Position numbers and translations under genes: made by a program | NCBI RefSeq assembly: GCF_003591655.1 | Contig: NZ_QVRA01000034.1 | Location: forward strand, 1 to 32,332 | DNA length: 32,332 bases | From: Sphingobium terrigena | GTDB taxonomy: Bacteria > Pseudomonadota > Alphaproteobacteria > Sphingomonadales > Sphingomonadaceae | Direction of reading: 5' to 3' | Shown: positions 23,503 through 31,245 of the stretch, in pieces | Position numbering within the stretch: the stretch's first letter is position 1 | How the letters are laid out: each line of letters begins with the position of its first letter | The notes under the pieces: generated by a model | Databases searched by the model: none | What the model was told of the DNA's origin: nothing | What the model saw: the letters and a program-made list of their open reading frames with translations, nothing else

Positions 23503-26118
23503 ATGTCTCCATTGCGCGCTTCCCTGTCCGATAGCCCCTCTCGTTCCATGTCGCTCATGGTTGCGCTGGGGCTGGCGGAGAGCGGGACCGAAGTTGCCGC
23601 GTCCTGGATTTCCGGTGCCTTTGTCCAGATTGCGCGCCTGTGGCCGCTGATCCTGCTGGCCAAACTGTGTGTCATCACCCTGCTGGGAATCCCTTTCTAT
23701 CGTCCCGGTGATAGCGAGCAGGCGGTGATCATGACCGTAATGCTGCTGGTGGACGGCGCGTTGATGGTGGTGCCACGCTGGCCGCTGTTTCAGGACCGGA
23801 TGCCGCATATCCAGAATTGGCTGATGCTGCCGATGCTGTTCCTGTCCGGGCTGACCTTCAGCCTGTGGCTGGGGCATGATCCGAAGGCATCGTCGGACTC
23901 GCTGTTCCTGGCCGCGGTGCCGGAACTGGCGGTCGCGCTGCTGGCGGTGTGCATCTTTGGCGATCGGCGCTTGCTGGGGATCAGCTATTTTCTGGGCGCA
24001 CTGCTGGTGTCGGTCACGGAAAAGGCGGGCCTGGCGCAGATCGGCCTGCTGGTCAGTTGCATCATCGTCATGACGGTTGCCACGCTGCGGCAGGCAACGG
24101 CGGACCGGGAACGCGCGATCGAGCGCCATCGCCAGGATTTGCGCGCGCAGCGGTCCGACCGGCTGTTGCAGGAACATGAGCGCACCGGGCGCGGCTGGTT
24201 TTGGGAAACCGACCGGCAGGGGTGCCTGACCTATATTTCCGATACGCTGGCGCAGACGCTGGATGCGCCCAAGGGCGGGCTGATCGGCCGCCCGATCACC
24301 GAAATCATCCGCCCCGGCGACAAGCAGCAGGGCGATGGCGAGCGCACGCTGGGCTTTCACCTATCGGCGCGCACCGGATTTTCGGACATTTCCGTCCGTG
24401 CCGCGATGGCGAAAGAGGAACGCTGGTGGTCCATTTCCGGACAGCCGGTGTTCAACGAATATGGCCAGTTCCATGGCTTTCGCGGGTCAGGCACCGACCT
24501 GACCGAAATGCGCCGCAGCCAGGCGGAAGTCACGCGACTGGCCCAGTTTGATTCGCTCACCGGCCTTGCCAACCGTATCCAGATGTTGCGCTCACTGGAG
24601 CAGGCGGTGGCCGACCGGCATGGCAAGGCAGGCGATTGCGCGCTGATGATGCTGGACCTCGACCGGTTCAAGAGCGTCAACGACACGCTGGGCCATCCGG
24701 CGGGCGACGCGCTGTTGCGGCAGGTCAGCCAGCGATTGCAGCGGGTGGTCGGCGATTTGGGTCTTGTCGGGCGGCAGGGCGGCGATGAATTCAAGATATT
24801 GCTGCCGGGGCATCAGGACCAGACAATGCTGGCGCAACTGGCGCAGAGCATTATCGCCACCGTGTCCCAGCCCTATTCGATCGAGGGCACGGCGGTCGTC
24901 ATCGGCGTGTCGATCGGCATCTCCTCCTGCCCGCAGGATGGCGTGACCGCTGACGCGCTGATCCGCAATGCCGATCTGGCGCTCTACGCGGCCAAGGGCA
25001 ATGGCCGGGGCGTCCATCGTTTCTATTCGTCGGACATGCACGCCGATGCCGAGGATCGCCGCGCGCTGGAGGAGGATTTGCGCCATGCGCTGGCCGCCGA
25101 TGGTTTGCATCTGGTCTATCAGCCGGTGGTGTCGTCCAAGACCGAGCAGATTACCGGCTATGAAGCGCTGCTGCGCTGGATGCATCCCACGCGCGGGCCG
25201 ATTTCCCCCGCCCTGTTCATCCCGATCGCCGAGGATACCGGCATGATCGGGCAGATTGGCGAATGGGTGCTGCGCACCGCCTGCCGCGATGCGGTCCAGT
25301 GGCAGGAGGATATTCGCGTCGCGGTCAATGTATCGCCGACCCAATTTGCCAATCCCGGCTTTCCATCCACGGTGATGAACGCGCTGGCCAATGCGCAGCT
25401 TGCGCCCGGTCGGTTGGAGCTGGAAATCACCGAAAGCGTGTTCCTGAACGATGATGACGGCACGGACGCGATGTTCGCGCGGCTCAAAGCGCTGGGCGTG
25501 CGGCTGGCGCTCGATGATTTCGGCACTGGCTATTCCTCGCTCGGCTATCTGAAAAAAGCGCCGTTCGACAAGATCAAGATCGACCAGAGCTTCGTGCGCG
25601 GGGCCGCGACCAAGGGCAGCCGCAACAGCGCGATCATCAAGGCGATCGTCAGCCTGGCCGAGGCGCTGGGCATGGATACGACAGCCGAAGGCGCGGAAAC
25701 GCAGGACGAACTGGCGCTGATCCGGCAATTGGGATGCAGTCATATCCAGGGCTATATCTATGGCCGCCCTATGCCCGCAGCCGACGTGCTGGCTGGCCAG
25801 CGCGCAACCGGTTCCGCCGCATCGGCTGATGGCTTCCAGTCCAGCCGCCCGGAACGCAAGACGATGCTGCGCACCATCGGCGTGCATCATGACGGCCATG
25901 TCTATACCGGCCGGGTCCGCAACATCTCCGCCACCGGCGCGCTGATCGAGGGGTTGTGGAACGTGCCACTGGGCACATTGTTCGCGATCGAGTTGGGCGA
26001 AGGCCTGTTCATCAACGCCACCGCCCGCTGGTCGAAGGACGACCGTATGGGCGTGGAGTTTGCCGGAACTGTGGACATAGCCGCGCTGCGCAATGCGCCG
26101 AGGGCGATGGCGTCCTGA
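23503..26118 (+). CDS. Membrane PAS-GGDEF-EAL-PilZ c-di-GMP signalling protein
   Basis: 871 residues. N-terminal half-dozen membrane helices (about residues 41-195) form a sensor-like membrane region, then a coiled linker (200-228), a PAS domain (about 229-335), a GGDEF domain with intact GGDEF (426-430; RQGGDEF) but no RxxD inhibitory site just before it, and an EAL domain (about 520-765) with Glu554, Asn609, Glu641, Asp671/Asp672, Lys692, Glu729 and Gln749 present. A PilZ domain (about 783-865) closes the protein, with basic RPERK and the NISATG motif that bind c-di-GMP. It could make, break and sense the messenger. AAGG lies 5 bases before the ATG. It follows dnaN by 102 bases. Confidence 0.93.
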   Translation: MSPLRASLSDSPSRSMSLMVALGLAESGTEVAASWISGAFVQIARLWPLILLAKLCVITLLGIPFYRPGDSEQAVIMTVMLLVDGALMVVPRWPLFQDRMPHIQNWLMLPMLFLSGLTFSLWLGHDPKASSDSLFLAAVPELAVALLAVCIFGDRRLLGISYFLGALLVSVTEKAGLAQIGLLVSCIIVMTVATLRQATADRERAIERHRQDLRAQRSDRLLQEHERTGRGWFWETDRQGCLTYISDTLAQTLDAPKGGLIGRPITEIIRPGDKQQGDGERTLGFHLSARTGFSDISVRAAMAKEERWWSISGQPVFNEYGQFHGFRGSGTDLTEMRRSQAEVTRLAQFDSLTGLANRIQMLRSLEQAVADRHGKAGDCALMMLDLDRFKSVNDTLGHPAGDALLRQVSQRLQRVVGDLGLVGRQGGDEFKILLPGHQDQTMLAQLAQSIIATVSQPYSIEGTAVVIGVSIGISSCPQDGVTADALIRNADLALYAAKGNGRGVHRFYSSDMHADAEDRRALEEDLRHALAADGLHLVYQPVVSSKTEQITGYEALLRWMHPTRGPISPALFIPIAEDTGMIGQIGEWVLRTACRDAVQWQEDIRVAVNVSPTQFANPGFPSTVMNALANAQLAPGRLELEITESVFLNDDDGTDAMFARLKALGVRLALDDFGTGYSSLGYLKKAPFDKIKIDQSFVRGAATKGSRNSAIIKAIVSLAEALGMDTTAEGAETQDELALIRQLGCSHIQGYIYGRPMPAADVLAGQRATGSAASADGFQSSRPERKTMLRTIGVHHDGHVYTGRVRNISATGALIEGLWNVPLGTLFAIELGEGLFINATARWSKDDRMGVEFAGTVDIAALRNAPRAMAS

Positions 26119-26227
26119 CGGGACGCCATAATGGGCCTTCCCAGCAATAAAATATCACGAAATGATCCCGGAACTGCGCGTCTGCGCGGCGATTATGATC
26201 GGCACATACCCTCGATGGAGACAGCCG

Positions 26228-26424
26228 ATGCAGGATAGCAATGATCGTGATGTAAAGGACATGGACGTCGCAACGGGTTGGCCGTCATCGGCATGGCGCT
26301 GGTTCTGGGCATTGCGACGCTGAGCGCCTATATGTTGTCGGGCAATGACGCCACGGTGAAGCCAGCCACAGGCACGGCACAGGCCATGGCGCTGGCCAGT
26401 TCCAATACATCGACCCCTGATTGA
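26228..26424 (+). pseudogene. Small membrane-protein gene with an apparent frameshift
   Basis: ATG 26228 with a good GGAGA site 6 bases upstream opens MQDSNDRDVKDMDVAT, and this frame then closes at a TGA near 26321. A second frame picks up around 26272 with a clear membrane helix, NGLAVIGMALVLGIATLSAY, running on to NTSTPD and a stop at 26422-26424. Joining the two frames gives a natural single-helix protein of about 65 residues. A real frameshift, a sequencing error or a programmed event would all look like this. A strong terminator follows. Confidence 0.55.
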
Positions 26425-26433
26425 TCGGCACAT

Positions 26434-26477
26434 GAAATAGGGGGCAGAAGCGATTTGCCCCTGCCCCCTATTTCGTT
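26434..26477. terminator. Strong bidirectional terminator
   Basis: GAAATAGGGGGCAG (26434-26447) is the perfect complement of CTGCCCCCTATTTC (26461-26474): a 14-bp stem with a 13-base loop, with T or A residues at the stem bases. It separates the small membrane-protein frame from the minus-strand response regulator that ends at 26491. Confidence 0.85.
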
Positions 26478-26490
26478 AGTCGCACTATGA

Positions 26491-26913
26491 TCAGGCGGCG
26501 ATCGCGACCGGTTCCGCTTCCGCCTCGATGAGGCCGCGTGCCACGCTCTTGATCAGCGTCACGAACCGCGTTGCTTCCCGCACGATCATCGCCTTGTTGA
26601 AACAGGCGGCAGCGCCCCGGTCCATCGCTTCGGCGACGATCGGCGCGCCATCGCGCATCAGACTGGACAGCATGATTACCGGGCATGGTTCCATGTCCAT
26701 GATTTCGTCCAATATCGTCATGCCGTCCTTGCCGGGCATGGCGATATCGAGCGTCACGACATCGGGCTTTTCGGCCCGGATCATCTCGATCGCTTCCACC
26801 CCGTCGCGGGCGATGCCCACCACCTCGACCCGGCGGTCGCGTTCAAGCAAGGTTTCGATCATCGCACGGATGGTGAGCGAATCGTCGACCACCACAATTC
26901 TGATAGGCTTCAT
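26491..26913 (-). CDS. Single-domain response regulator (CheB-type receiver)
   Basis: 140 residues, a lone receiver domain. Key positions are Asp10/Asp11 (VVVDDS), phospho-acceptor Asp56 (VTLDIAMPGKDG), Ser83/Ser84 (IMLSSL) and Lys107 (CFNKAM). The segment LDIAMPGKDGMTILDEIM with MLSSL resembles the receiver of the chemotaxis methylesterase CheB, but no output domain follows, so it likely works by protein contact, as CheY does. GGGGAGA 7 bases before ATG 26913 fixes the start. The TonB-receptor gene lies 76 bases upstream on the same strand. No kinase gene is nearby. Confidence 0.9.
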   Translation of the reverse strand: MKPIRIVVVDDSLTIRAMIETLLERDRRVEVVGIARDGVEAIEMIRAEKPDVVTLDIAMPGKDGMTILDEIMDMEPCPVIMLSSLMRDGAPIVAEAMDRGAAACFNKAMIVREATRFVTLIKSVARGLIEAEAEPVAIAA

Positions 26914-26989
26914 TTGCCGTCTCCCCGAACCGTCTATGAACCTCATAACGACCGGGGGAGACCATGCTTTAGGCGTGGCTAACAGCAAT

Positions 26990-29749
26990 TTAACTACGCG
27001 GCCGATTATTGGCGGCAAAATTGGGGAAGAAGAGTTTTCTGAAGCTGATCGTTACCGCGCGGCCCAGCGGGTCGAGATAATCCTGTTGGTAGCGCAGCGG
27101 CGTCATGCCGGTTGCGTCAGTCACCTCGCGGCGCTGGTTGAAGATATTGTCGATGCCGATCGACAGCCGCGCCCCGCGCAGGAAGGGCACGGATTTCACC
27201 AGTTGCGGCATCTGCCCCAGATTGGCGAAGAGGCGCAGATTGACCGTCGCCAGACTGCCAAAGTCGAGCCGCGACGCACCCCCAAGTGCGCCATCGACAT
27301 GGGTGCCGCTTTCCCAGTCGACACCCAGCCGCGCGCCGATACCATTGTTCATGTAGCCGATCCGCCCCTCCAGCTCATGACGCGGCTGGCCGCCTGACGA
27401 TCCGGTCGCGCCGCCATCCAGCAGGTTGAGCTGTGGCACGCCAGGCGCAATGGTGATGCTCTCGGTCAGGTGCCAGGTGTGATAGAGGCTGAAGCTCAAC
27501 CGCCCGCCCCCGCCGCCAGCACCGCGCGGGCCGCCAAATCCGCCGCCGCCGGGGCCACGCGGCCGGTCACCGCCAGCGCCCATGCCACCCTCGCCGCGGG
27601 GGCGGTCACCGCCTTCGCCGGGCGGGCGACCGCCTTCGGGCCGGGGTTGGCGATTGCCGAACAGCGCCTGCAATTCGGGCGGTCGATCTTCCGGTTTACC
27701 CCCTGCCGCGCGCCAGGCTTCCATGACTTTCTGGATATGCGATTTGAGCGGGATCGACAGGTCAAAGCCCCAGCGGAGCTGTTCGCTTTGCGAGCGGAGG
27801 AAGTTGGTCGGGCGCGTGTCGATCTGGAGCAGATTGCCGTCCGCGTCGCGCAGGAAGCGCTGGGGGAAGGCCGCCTCGATCGCCGGGGTGGGCGACGGGA
27901 AGGCCGCGATGGGGTTGCTCGTGCGGCTGTTCAGATAGGTGGCGGTCAGCGTCAGATTGGGCTTGTCGAACGGCTTGATCGTCGCGCCGAGGCGGAACTG
28001 GTCACGCACGCTTTCGCGCAGGGTCGCATTGCCGCCCGACAGCTGGGTGACGAACACGCTCTGCCCGGTCGCATAGTCGAATATGGTGACGTTGGGGGTG
28101 GCGATCAACGGATCGGTGATCTGCGTGCCGGTCGGCGCGGCGCGATCCTGATTGGCGGACATCAGCAATTGCACCGCCTTGATCGGCTGCCAGCGCAGGC
28201 CATAGCCAATCGTCGAGAGGGTGCCGAAGTCGGAAAGCTGCTGCGCGGCGAGGTTGAGGTTCACGCCAATGTCGCCGACCGCGCCCAGCACATCCTTCGA
28301 GCGGCTGGTGAGCGGCAGGTCGATGCTGACCTGGCCGCTGGCAATCTCTCGGTTGTAATCCGACCGGCTTTCGATCCCGGCGCGGGTGGAGCGACTTTCA
28401 AAGCCGTTGGCCGACGCGCCGATGCGCACGGACGTCATCGCCTGCCCCGCTGGCAGGTCGAACAGCGTGCCGCTGACCAGCAGGTCGCCCTGCACCGCTT
28501 GCGACCTGGCGTGGGCGCGGTCGGTCAGGCGGGTGGCGAGAAGGTCGGGCGCGAAGCTGGGATAGGGATTGACGCTGGCGTCGCCGGCATCGAGAGCCGT
28601 CTGGATCGCGCCGGTCGCAACGCCCCGGTCGGTGCGGGTGCGGGTGATCGACAGGTCGCCATTGCCCGTGAAGGACCATTGCCAGCTGCCTCCCAGCCGC
28701 CCGTTCAGCGTCACGCCCAGATGCGCCGTCGTCCCGCGCACCTGCTGCCCCAGCGCGCCGGGCTGGACCAGATAGCGCGAGAGGGCAACGTCGTTGGCGA
28801 AGGGGGAGAAGGGGCTGGCCGCAGGCAGTGTCAGCGCAGCCCGCGAAAGGCCTTGCAGCGAATCGCTGTCGGACAGTTCGACCCGTCCGTTGATCGTTGC
28901 CGACACGCCGCCCAGGGCGCGGGCGAGGGTGGCGTTGGCGCTGAAATTCTCGGTCGCGGGGCTGAGGGTGCGATAGGGGGTCAGGTCGATCGCTTCGCTG
29001 GTGGTTGCGCCGGGGACGAAGCTGGCGAGGGTCGGCAGGGCCGTCGCGGCGCTGGTGGGGATGCCGGTCTGGGTCACAGTCGCGCCTGCCAGCGCGGAGA
29101 GCGCCGGGTCGATTTCCGCGCCGCGCGTGGTGGCGGTGACGCGGGAGGTGCCGGTGTTGACGATGTCGCGCTCGCTTTCCAGTAGTTGCGCGGCGCGGCT
29201 ATATTTGACGTTCAGGGTGAAGCGATTGTCGCCCTGGATGCGCAGGAAGCCGCCCTCCACCTGGCCATTGTCGCGCCCGCCATCGGTGGTGGTGCCACCG
29301 CGCAGGTCGATGCTTTCGGCGCGGAAACGCTGGCGCAGGACGATGTTGACGACCTTTTGCGTAGGGGCATAGCCATAGGAGAGCGCGACCTGTTCGGGCA
29401 GGATATCGACCCGCGCGACCGCTTCGGAGGGCAGGTCGGAAATTTCCGAGAAGCTGGAAATCCGCTTGCCGTTGAGCAGGACGACCGGCGATCCGTTGGT
29501 CTGGGGCGACAATTCGGTGAGCAGTTCGGAGATGGAGGTCACGCCCAGCGCGCGGACATCTGCGCCGCTGAGCTGCTGTTCGGGTTCGATATTGCCCAGC
29601 ACCGCGCCGCGTTGCGGCTGGCCGGTGACGATGATTTCCTCGCCATCGTCCATTTGCGGGGCAGCCTGTGGCGCAACTTGCGCCATCAACGCGCCGGGCG
29701 CGGTCCCCAGCATCAGCGAAAACAGGACGAACGAAGTGGATCGGCGCAC
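26990..29749 (-). CDS. TonB-dependent outer-membrane receptor
   Basis: 919 residues from a GTG at 29749 with GGGGG 8 bases upstream; further upstream the frame is open but gives no signal peptide. The signal peptide (MRRSTSFVLFSLMLGTAPGA, then LMAQ) is followed by a TonB-box-like EEIIVTG, a plug domain (about residues 50-160: LSGADVRALGVTSISELL, VVLLNGKRI, SEAVARVDILPEQVALSYGY) and a 22-strand barrel. A low-complexity Gly/Pro/Arg/Asp stretch (about residues 690-750) interrupts the barrel before RLSFSLYHTWHL. The substrate is unknown. It lies upstream of the receiver gene on the same strand. Confidence 0.9.
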   Translation of the reverse strand: MRRSTSFVLFSLMLGTAPGALMAQVAPQAAPQMDDGEEIIVTGQPQRGAVLGNIEPEQQLSGADVRALGVTSISELLTELSPQTNGSPVVLLNGKRISSFSEISDLPSEAVARVDILPEQVALSYGYAPTQKVVNIVLRQRFRAESIDLRGGTTTDGGRDNGQVEGGFLRIQGDNRFTLNVKYSRAAQLLESERDIVNTGTSRVTATTRGAEIDPALSALAGATVTQTGIPTSAATALPTLASFVPGATTSEAIDLTPYRTLSPATENFSANATLARALGGVSATINGRVELSDSDSLQGLSRAALTLPAASPFSPFANDVALSRYLVQPGALGQQVRGTTAHLGVTLNGRLGGSWQWSFTGNGDLSITRTRTDRGVATGAIQTALDAGDASVNPYPSFAPDLLATRLTDRAHARSQAVQGDLLVSGTLFDLPAGQAMTSVRIGASANGFESRSTRAGIESRSDYNREIASGQVSIDLPLTSRSKDVLGAVGDIGVNLNLAAQQLSDFGTLSTIGYGLRWQPIKAVQLLMSANQDRAAPTGTQITDPLIATPNVTIFDYATGQSVFVTQLSGGNATLRESVRDQFRLGATIKPFDKPNLTLTATYLNSRTSNPIAAFPSPTPAIEAAFPQRFLRDADGNLLQIDTRPTNFLRSQSEQLRWGFDLSIPLKSHIQKVMEAWRAAGGKPEDRPPELQALFGNRQPRPEGGRPPGEGGDRPRGEGGMGAGGDRPRGPGGGGFGGPRGAGGGGGRLSFSLYHTWHLTESITIAPGVPQLNLLDGGATGSSGGQPRHELEGRIGYMNNGIGARLGVDWESGTHVDGALGGASRLDFGSLATVNLRLFANLGQMPQLVKSVPFLRGARLSIGIDNIFNQRREVTDATGMTPLRYQQDYLDPLGRAVTISFRKLFFPNFAANNRPRS

Positions 29750-29794
29750 GCATTTACCCCCGGACAAATATCTTGCCTCTCCTCTAGCGGGCAG

Positions 29795-29836
29795 TTGTCG
29801 CAAAATATTGGCAAGGGCCAGCGGGAATTGTCGCAA
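29795..29836. promoter_or_regulatory. Direct repeats upstream of the TonB-receptor gene
   Basis: TTGTCGCAA occurs at 29795-29803 and again at 29828-29836, a 33-base period close to three helical turns. The repeats lie 46 to 87 bases upstream of the GTG start of the receptor gene, where an operator or promoter would be expected. The role is inferred from position only. Confidence 0.3.
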
Positions 29837-30011
29837 GATGTAATCGGGGCGCGGAAGTTCGCTAAGTTCGCCCATGTCGCGCATGGGAATTTTATCCAAA
29901 GTCAGCGGGCGAGCAACGCGAGGGTGCGCTGTCGGGTCAGGGAAAGCAGACGGTGGGAAGGAGCCGGGGCGGAGATTAGCAGCAACCGGCGCAATAGGAC
30001 AGGTGCGGGCT

Positions 30012-30419
30012 TCAGGCTGCGGCGATATGCTGGCGGAACCAGTCGGCCAGGTCGGTTTCGGTGAGATTGCCGGCGGCAAAGGCGATCATCGTGCGAGTGG
30101 CGTCGGTCGGATCGAAGGTCAACGCCACCTGATTGAGCGCCAGGAACAGGCGCGCCAGCACCCAGCCGGTGCGCTTGTTGCCATCGACAAAGGAAGGGTT
30201 GCGGACGATACCGAACGCATAGGCCGCGGCCAGCTGACAAGGATCATCCTCGCCATAAGCCCATTGGTTGAGCGGACGGGCCAGCCCCGATTCCAGCAAC
30301 CCGTCATCACGCACGCCGGTGCCACCGCCATGTTCGGCCAGCTGGCGGTCATGAATCGCCAGCGCAACAGACTTTTCGATCCAGACCGGTTCGCGCCGGT
30401 CCCCATCGGGATCAGCCAT
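30012..30419 (-). CDS. doc: Death-on-curing (Doc/Fic-fold) toxin-like protein lacking the catalytic His
   Basis: 135 residues. Fic-fold landmarks are WIEKSVALAIHDRQLAEHG, VRDDGLLESGLARP and AAAYAFGIVRNPSFVDGNKRTGWVLARLFL. Doc toxins phosphorylate elongation factor Tu through a motif HxFx(D/E)(G/A)NKR. Here the histidine position is Pro75 (NPSFVDGNKR), while Phe77, Asp79, Gly80, Asn81, Lys82 and Arg83 are kept. The reaction relies on that histidine as base, so the protein is probably inactive. Its ATG is 6 bases after the AbrB-type antitoxin stop, giving the usual antitoxin-first operon. Confidence 0.85.
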   Translation of the reverse strand: MADPDGDRREPVWIEKSVALAIHDRQLAEHGGGTGVRDDGLLESGLARPLNQWAYGEDDPCQLAAAYAFGIVRNPSFVDGNKRTGWVLARLFLALNQVALTFDPTDATRTMIAFAAGNLTETDLADWFRQHIAAA

Positions 30420-30425
30420 ACGCGC

Positions 30426-30653
30426 TTACTTCGCCAGAACGCGCAATATGTCGCGATCTTCGCGCATAATCTGTTCGGCCAGATCCATCTTGGCCCCGAA
30501 ATCGGGGTCGGCGGCGGTCAGCCGGATGCCATCAGGCGCTTGCGTGACATAAAGCATGTCCCCCGGCCCGACCCGCAACTGCGCGAGCAACTCTTTGGGC
30601 AGGATGACCCCGGCGCTGTTGCCGATCTTGGTGATTTTGAGGGGTGCGTTCAT
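30426..30653 (-). CDS. AbrB/MazE-type (SpoVT fold) antitoxin
   Basis: 75 residues. The N-terminal half is the swapped-hairpin AbrB fold (LKITKIGNSAGVILPKELLAQLRVGPGDMLYVTQAPDGIRL); the C-terminal part is charged and probably binds the toxin (FGAKMDLAEQIMREDRDIL). It should bind operator DNA and neutralise the Doc-like protein encoded directly downstream. No Shine-Dalgarno sequence precedes the ATG; a -10 hexamer (TATAAC, minus strand 30665-30660) lies only 6 bases upstream, suggesting a leaderless mRNA. Confidence 0.9.
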   Translation of the reverse strand: MNAPLKITKIGNSAGVILPKELLAQLRVGPGDMLYVTQAPDGIRLTAADPDFGAKMDLAEQIMREDRDILRVLAK

Positions 30654-30659
30654 ACGGGG

Positions 30660-30719
30660 GTTATAACATGGGTGATAGCGTTTGCAATCATCTTGCGATT
30701 TGGTACAAAATTTGGTACA
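30660..30719. promoter_or_regulatory. Shared divergent promoter and YefM-type operator
   Basis: TTGCAA (30682-30687) is a palindrome and serves as a -35 element on both strands: plus strand with TACAAA (30704-30709, 16-base spacer) and minus strand with TATAAC (30665-30660, 16-base spacer). Two copies of ATTTGGTACA (30698-30707 and 30710-30719) repeat with a 12-base period next to yefM. Known YefM-YoeB operators hold TGTACA-core repeats spaced by 12 bases, so these are likely the binding sites of the antitoxin encoded at 30728. Confidence 0.6.
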
Positions 30720-30727
30720 TACTTCTC

Positions 30728-30982
30728 ATGCAGACAGTCAGCGTTTCCGAAACCCGCGCCAACCTCAAGGCCGTACTCGACCGGGTCGTTGCCGACAGAG
30801 CGCCGATCCAGATCGTGCGGCCCAAAGGCGAGGGCGTGGTGATGATTTCAGAGAGCGAATGGGAAGGGATGCAGGAGACCCTGCACCTTCTGGCGTCGCC
30901 CGCCAATGCCAGGCATCTGCTGGATGGCATCGCGGAACTCGATGCCGGGCTTGGCGAGGAGCATGAGCTGATCGCGCCGTGA
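30728..30982 (+). CDS. yefM: Phd/YefM-family antitoxin
   Basis: 84 residues. It starts MQTVSVSETRANLKAVLDRV, the classic Phd/YefM N-terminus that binds operator DNA, followed by APIQIVRPKGEGVVMISESEWEGMQETLHLL, and a C-terminal helix (NARHLLDGIAELDAG) that would wrap the toxin. The ATG at 30728 matches the family start. It overlaps the yoeB start by 4 bases (GTGA), so the pair is translationally coupled. It probably represses its own promoter through the 12-base repeats just upstream. Confidence 0.92.
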   Translation: MQTVSVSETRANLKAVLDRVVADRAPIQIVRPKGEGVVMISESEWEGMQETLHLLASPANARHLLDGIAELDAGLGEEHELIAP

Positions 30983-31245
30983 AGATCGTCTTCCGGGCTG
31001 ACAGCTGGCGCGATTATGTTGCTTGGCAGACGGAAGATCGCAAGGTGCTGGAGCGGATCAACGCGCTGATCGGCGAATGTATGCGCGATCCCTTTCGTGG
31101 CACGGGCAAACCCGAACCCTTGCGACAGAATTTGACTGGCTGGTGGTCACGGCGGATCACCGGCGAGCATCGCCTGGTCTATCGGGTGAGCGGATCGGGC
31201 GAGACGCAGGCGCTGGAAGTGCTGAGTTGCCGGTATCATTATTGA
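30979..31245 (+). CDS. yoeB: YoeB-family mRNA interferase toxin
   Basis: 88 residues starting with GTG 30979. YoeB cuts mRNA in the ribosomal A site. The catalytic set is visible: Glu46 (GKPEPL), Arg65 (GEHRLVYRV), and His87/Tyr88 at the end (SCRYHY), and the substrate-binding WWSRRITGEHR block is intact. Length is normal. It seems functional and is held by YefM encoded just upstream. A RelE-type remnant begins in the last codons and runs on behind it. Confidence 0.93.
   Translation: MKIVFRADSWRDYVAWQTEDRKVLERINALIGECMRDPFRGTGKPEPLRQNLTGWWSRRITGEHRLVYRVSGSGETQALEVLSCRYHY

Noticed and set aside
24592..25899. 435-codon frame antisense to the GGDEF-EAL-PilZ gene
   Set aside because: It overlaps a gene with intact catalytic motifs on the other strand; no start site or family features.
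27470..29185. 571-codon open frame antisense to the TonB-receptor gene
   Set aside because: Long antisense frames are common in GC-rich genes; it has no ribosome site, no recognisable protein and biased shadow composition. The receptor on the minus strand has clear family features.
29750..30079. Upstream extension of the TonB-receptor frame
   Set aside because: No signal peptide or homology in the extension, and a well-placed GTG with GGGGG at 29749 gives a proper signal peptide.
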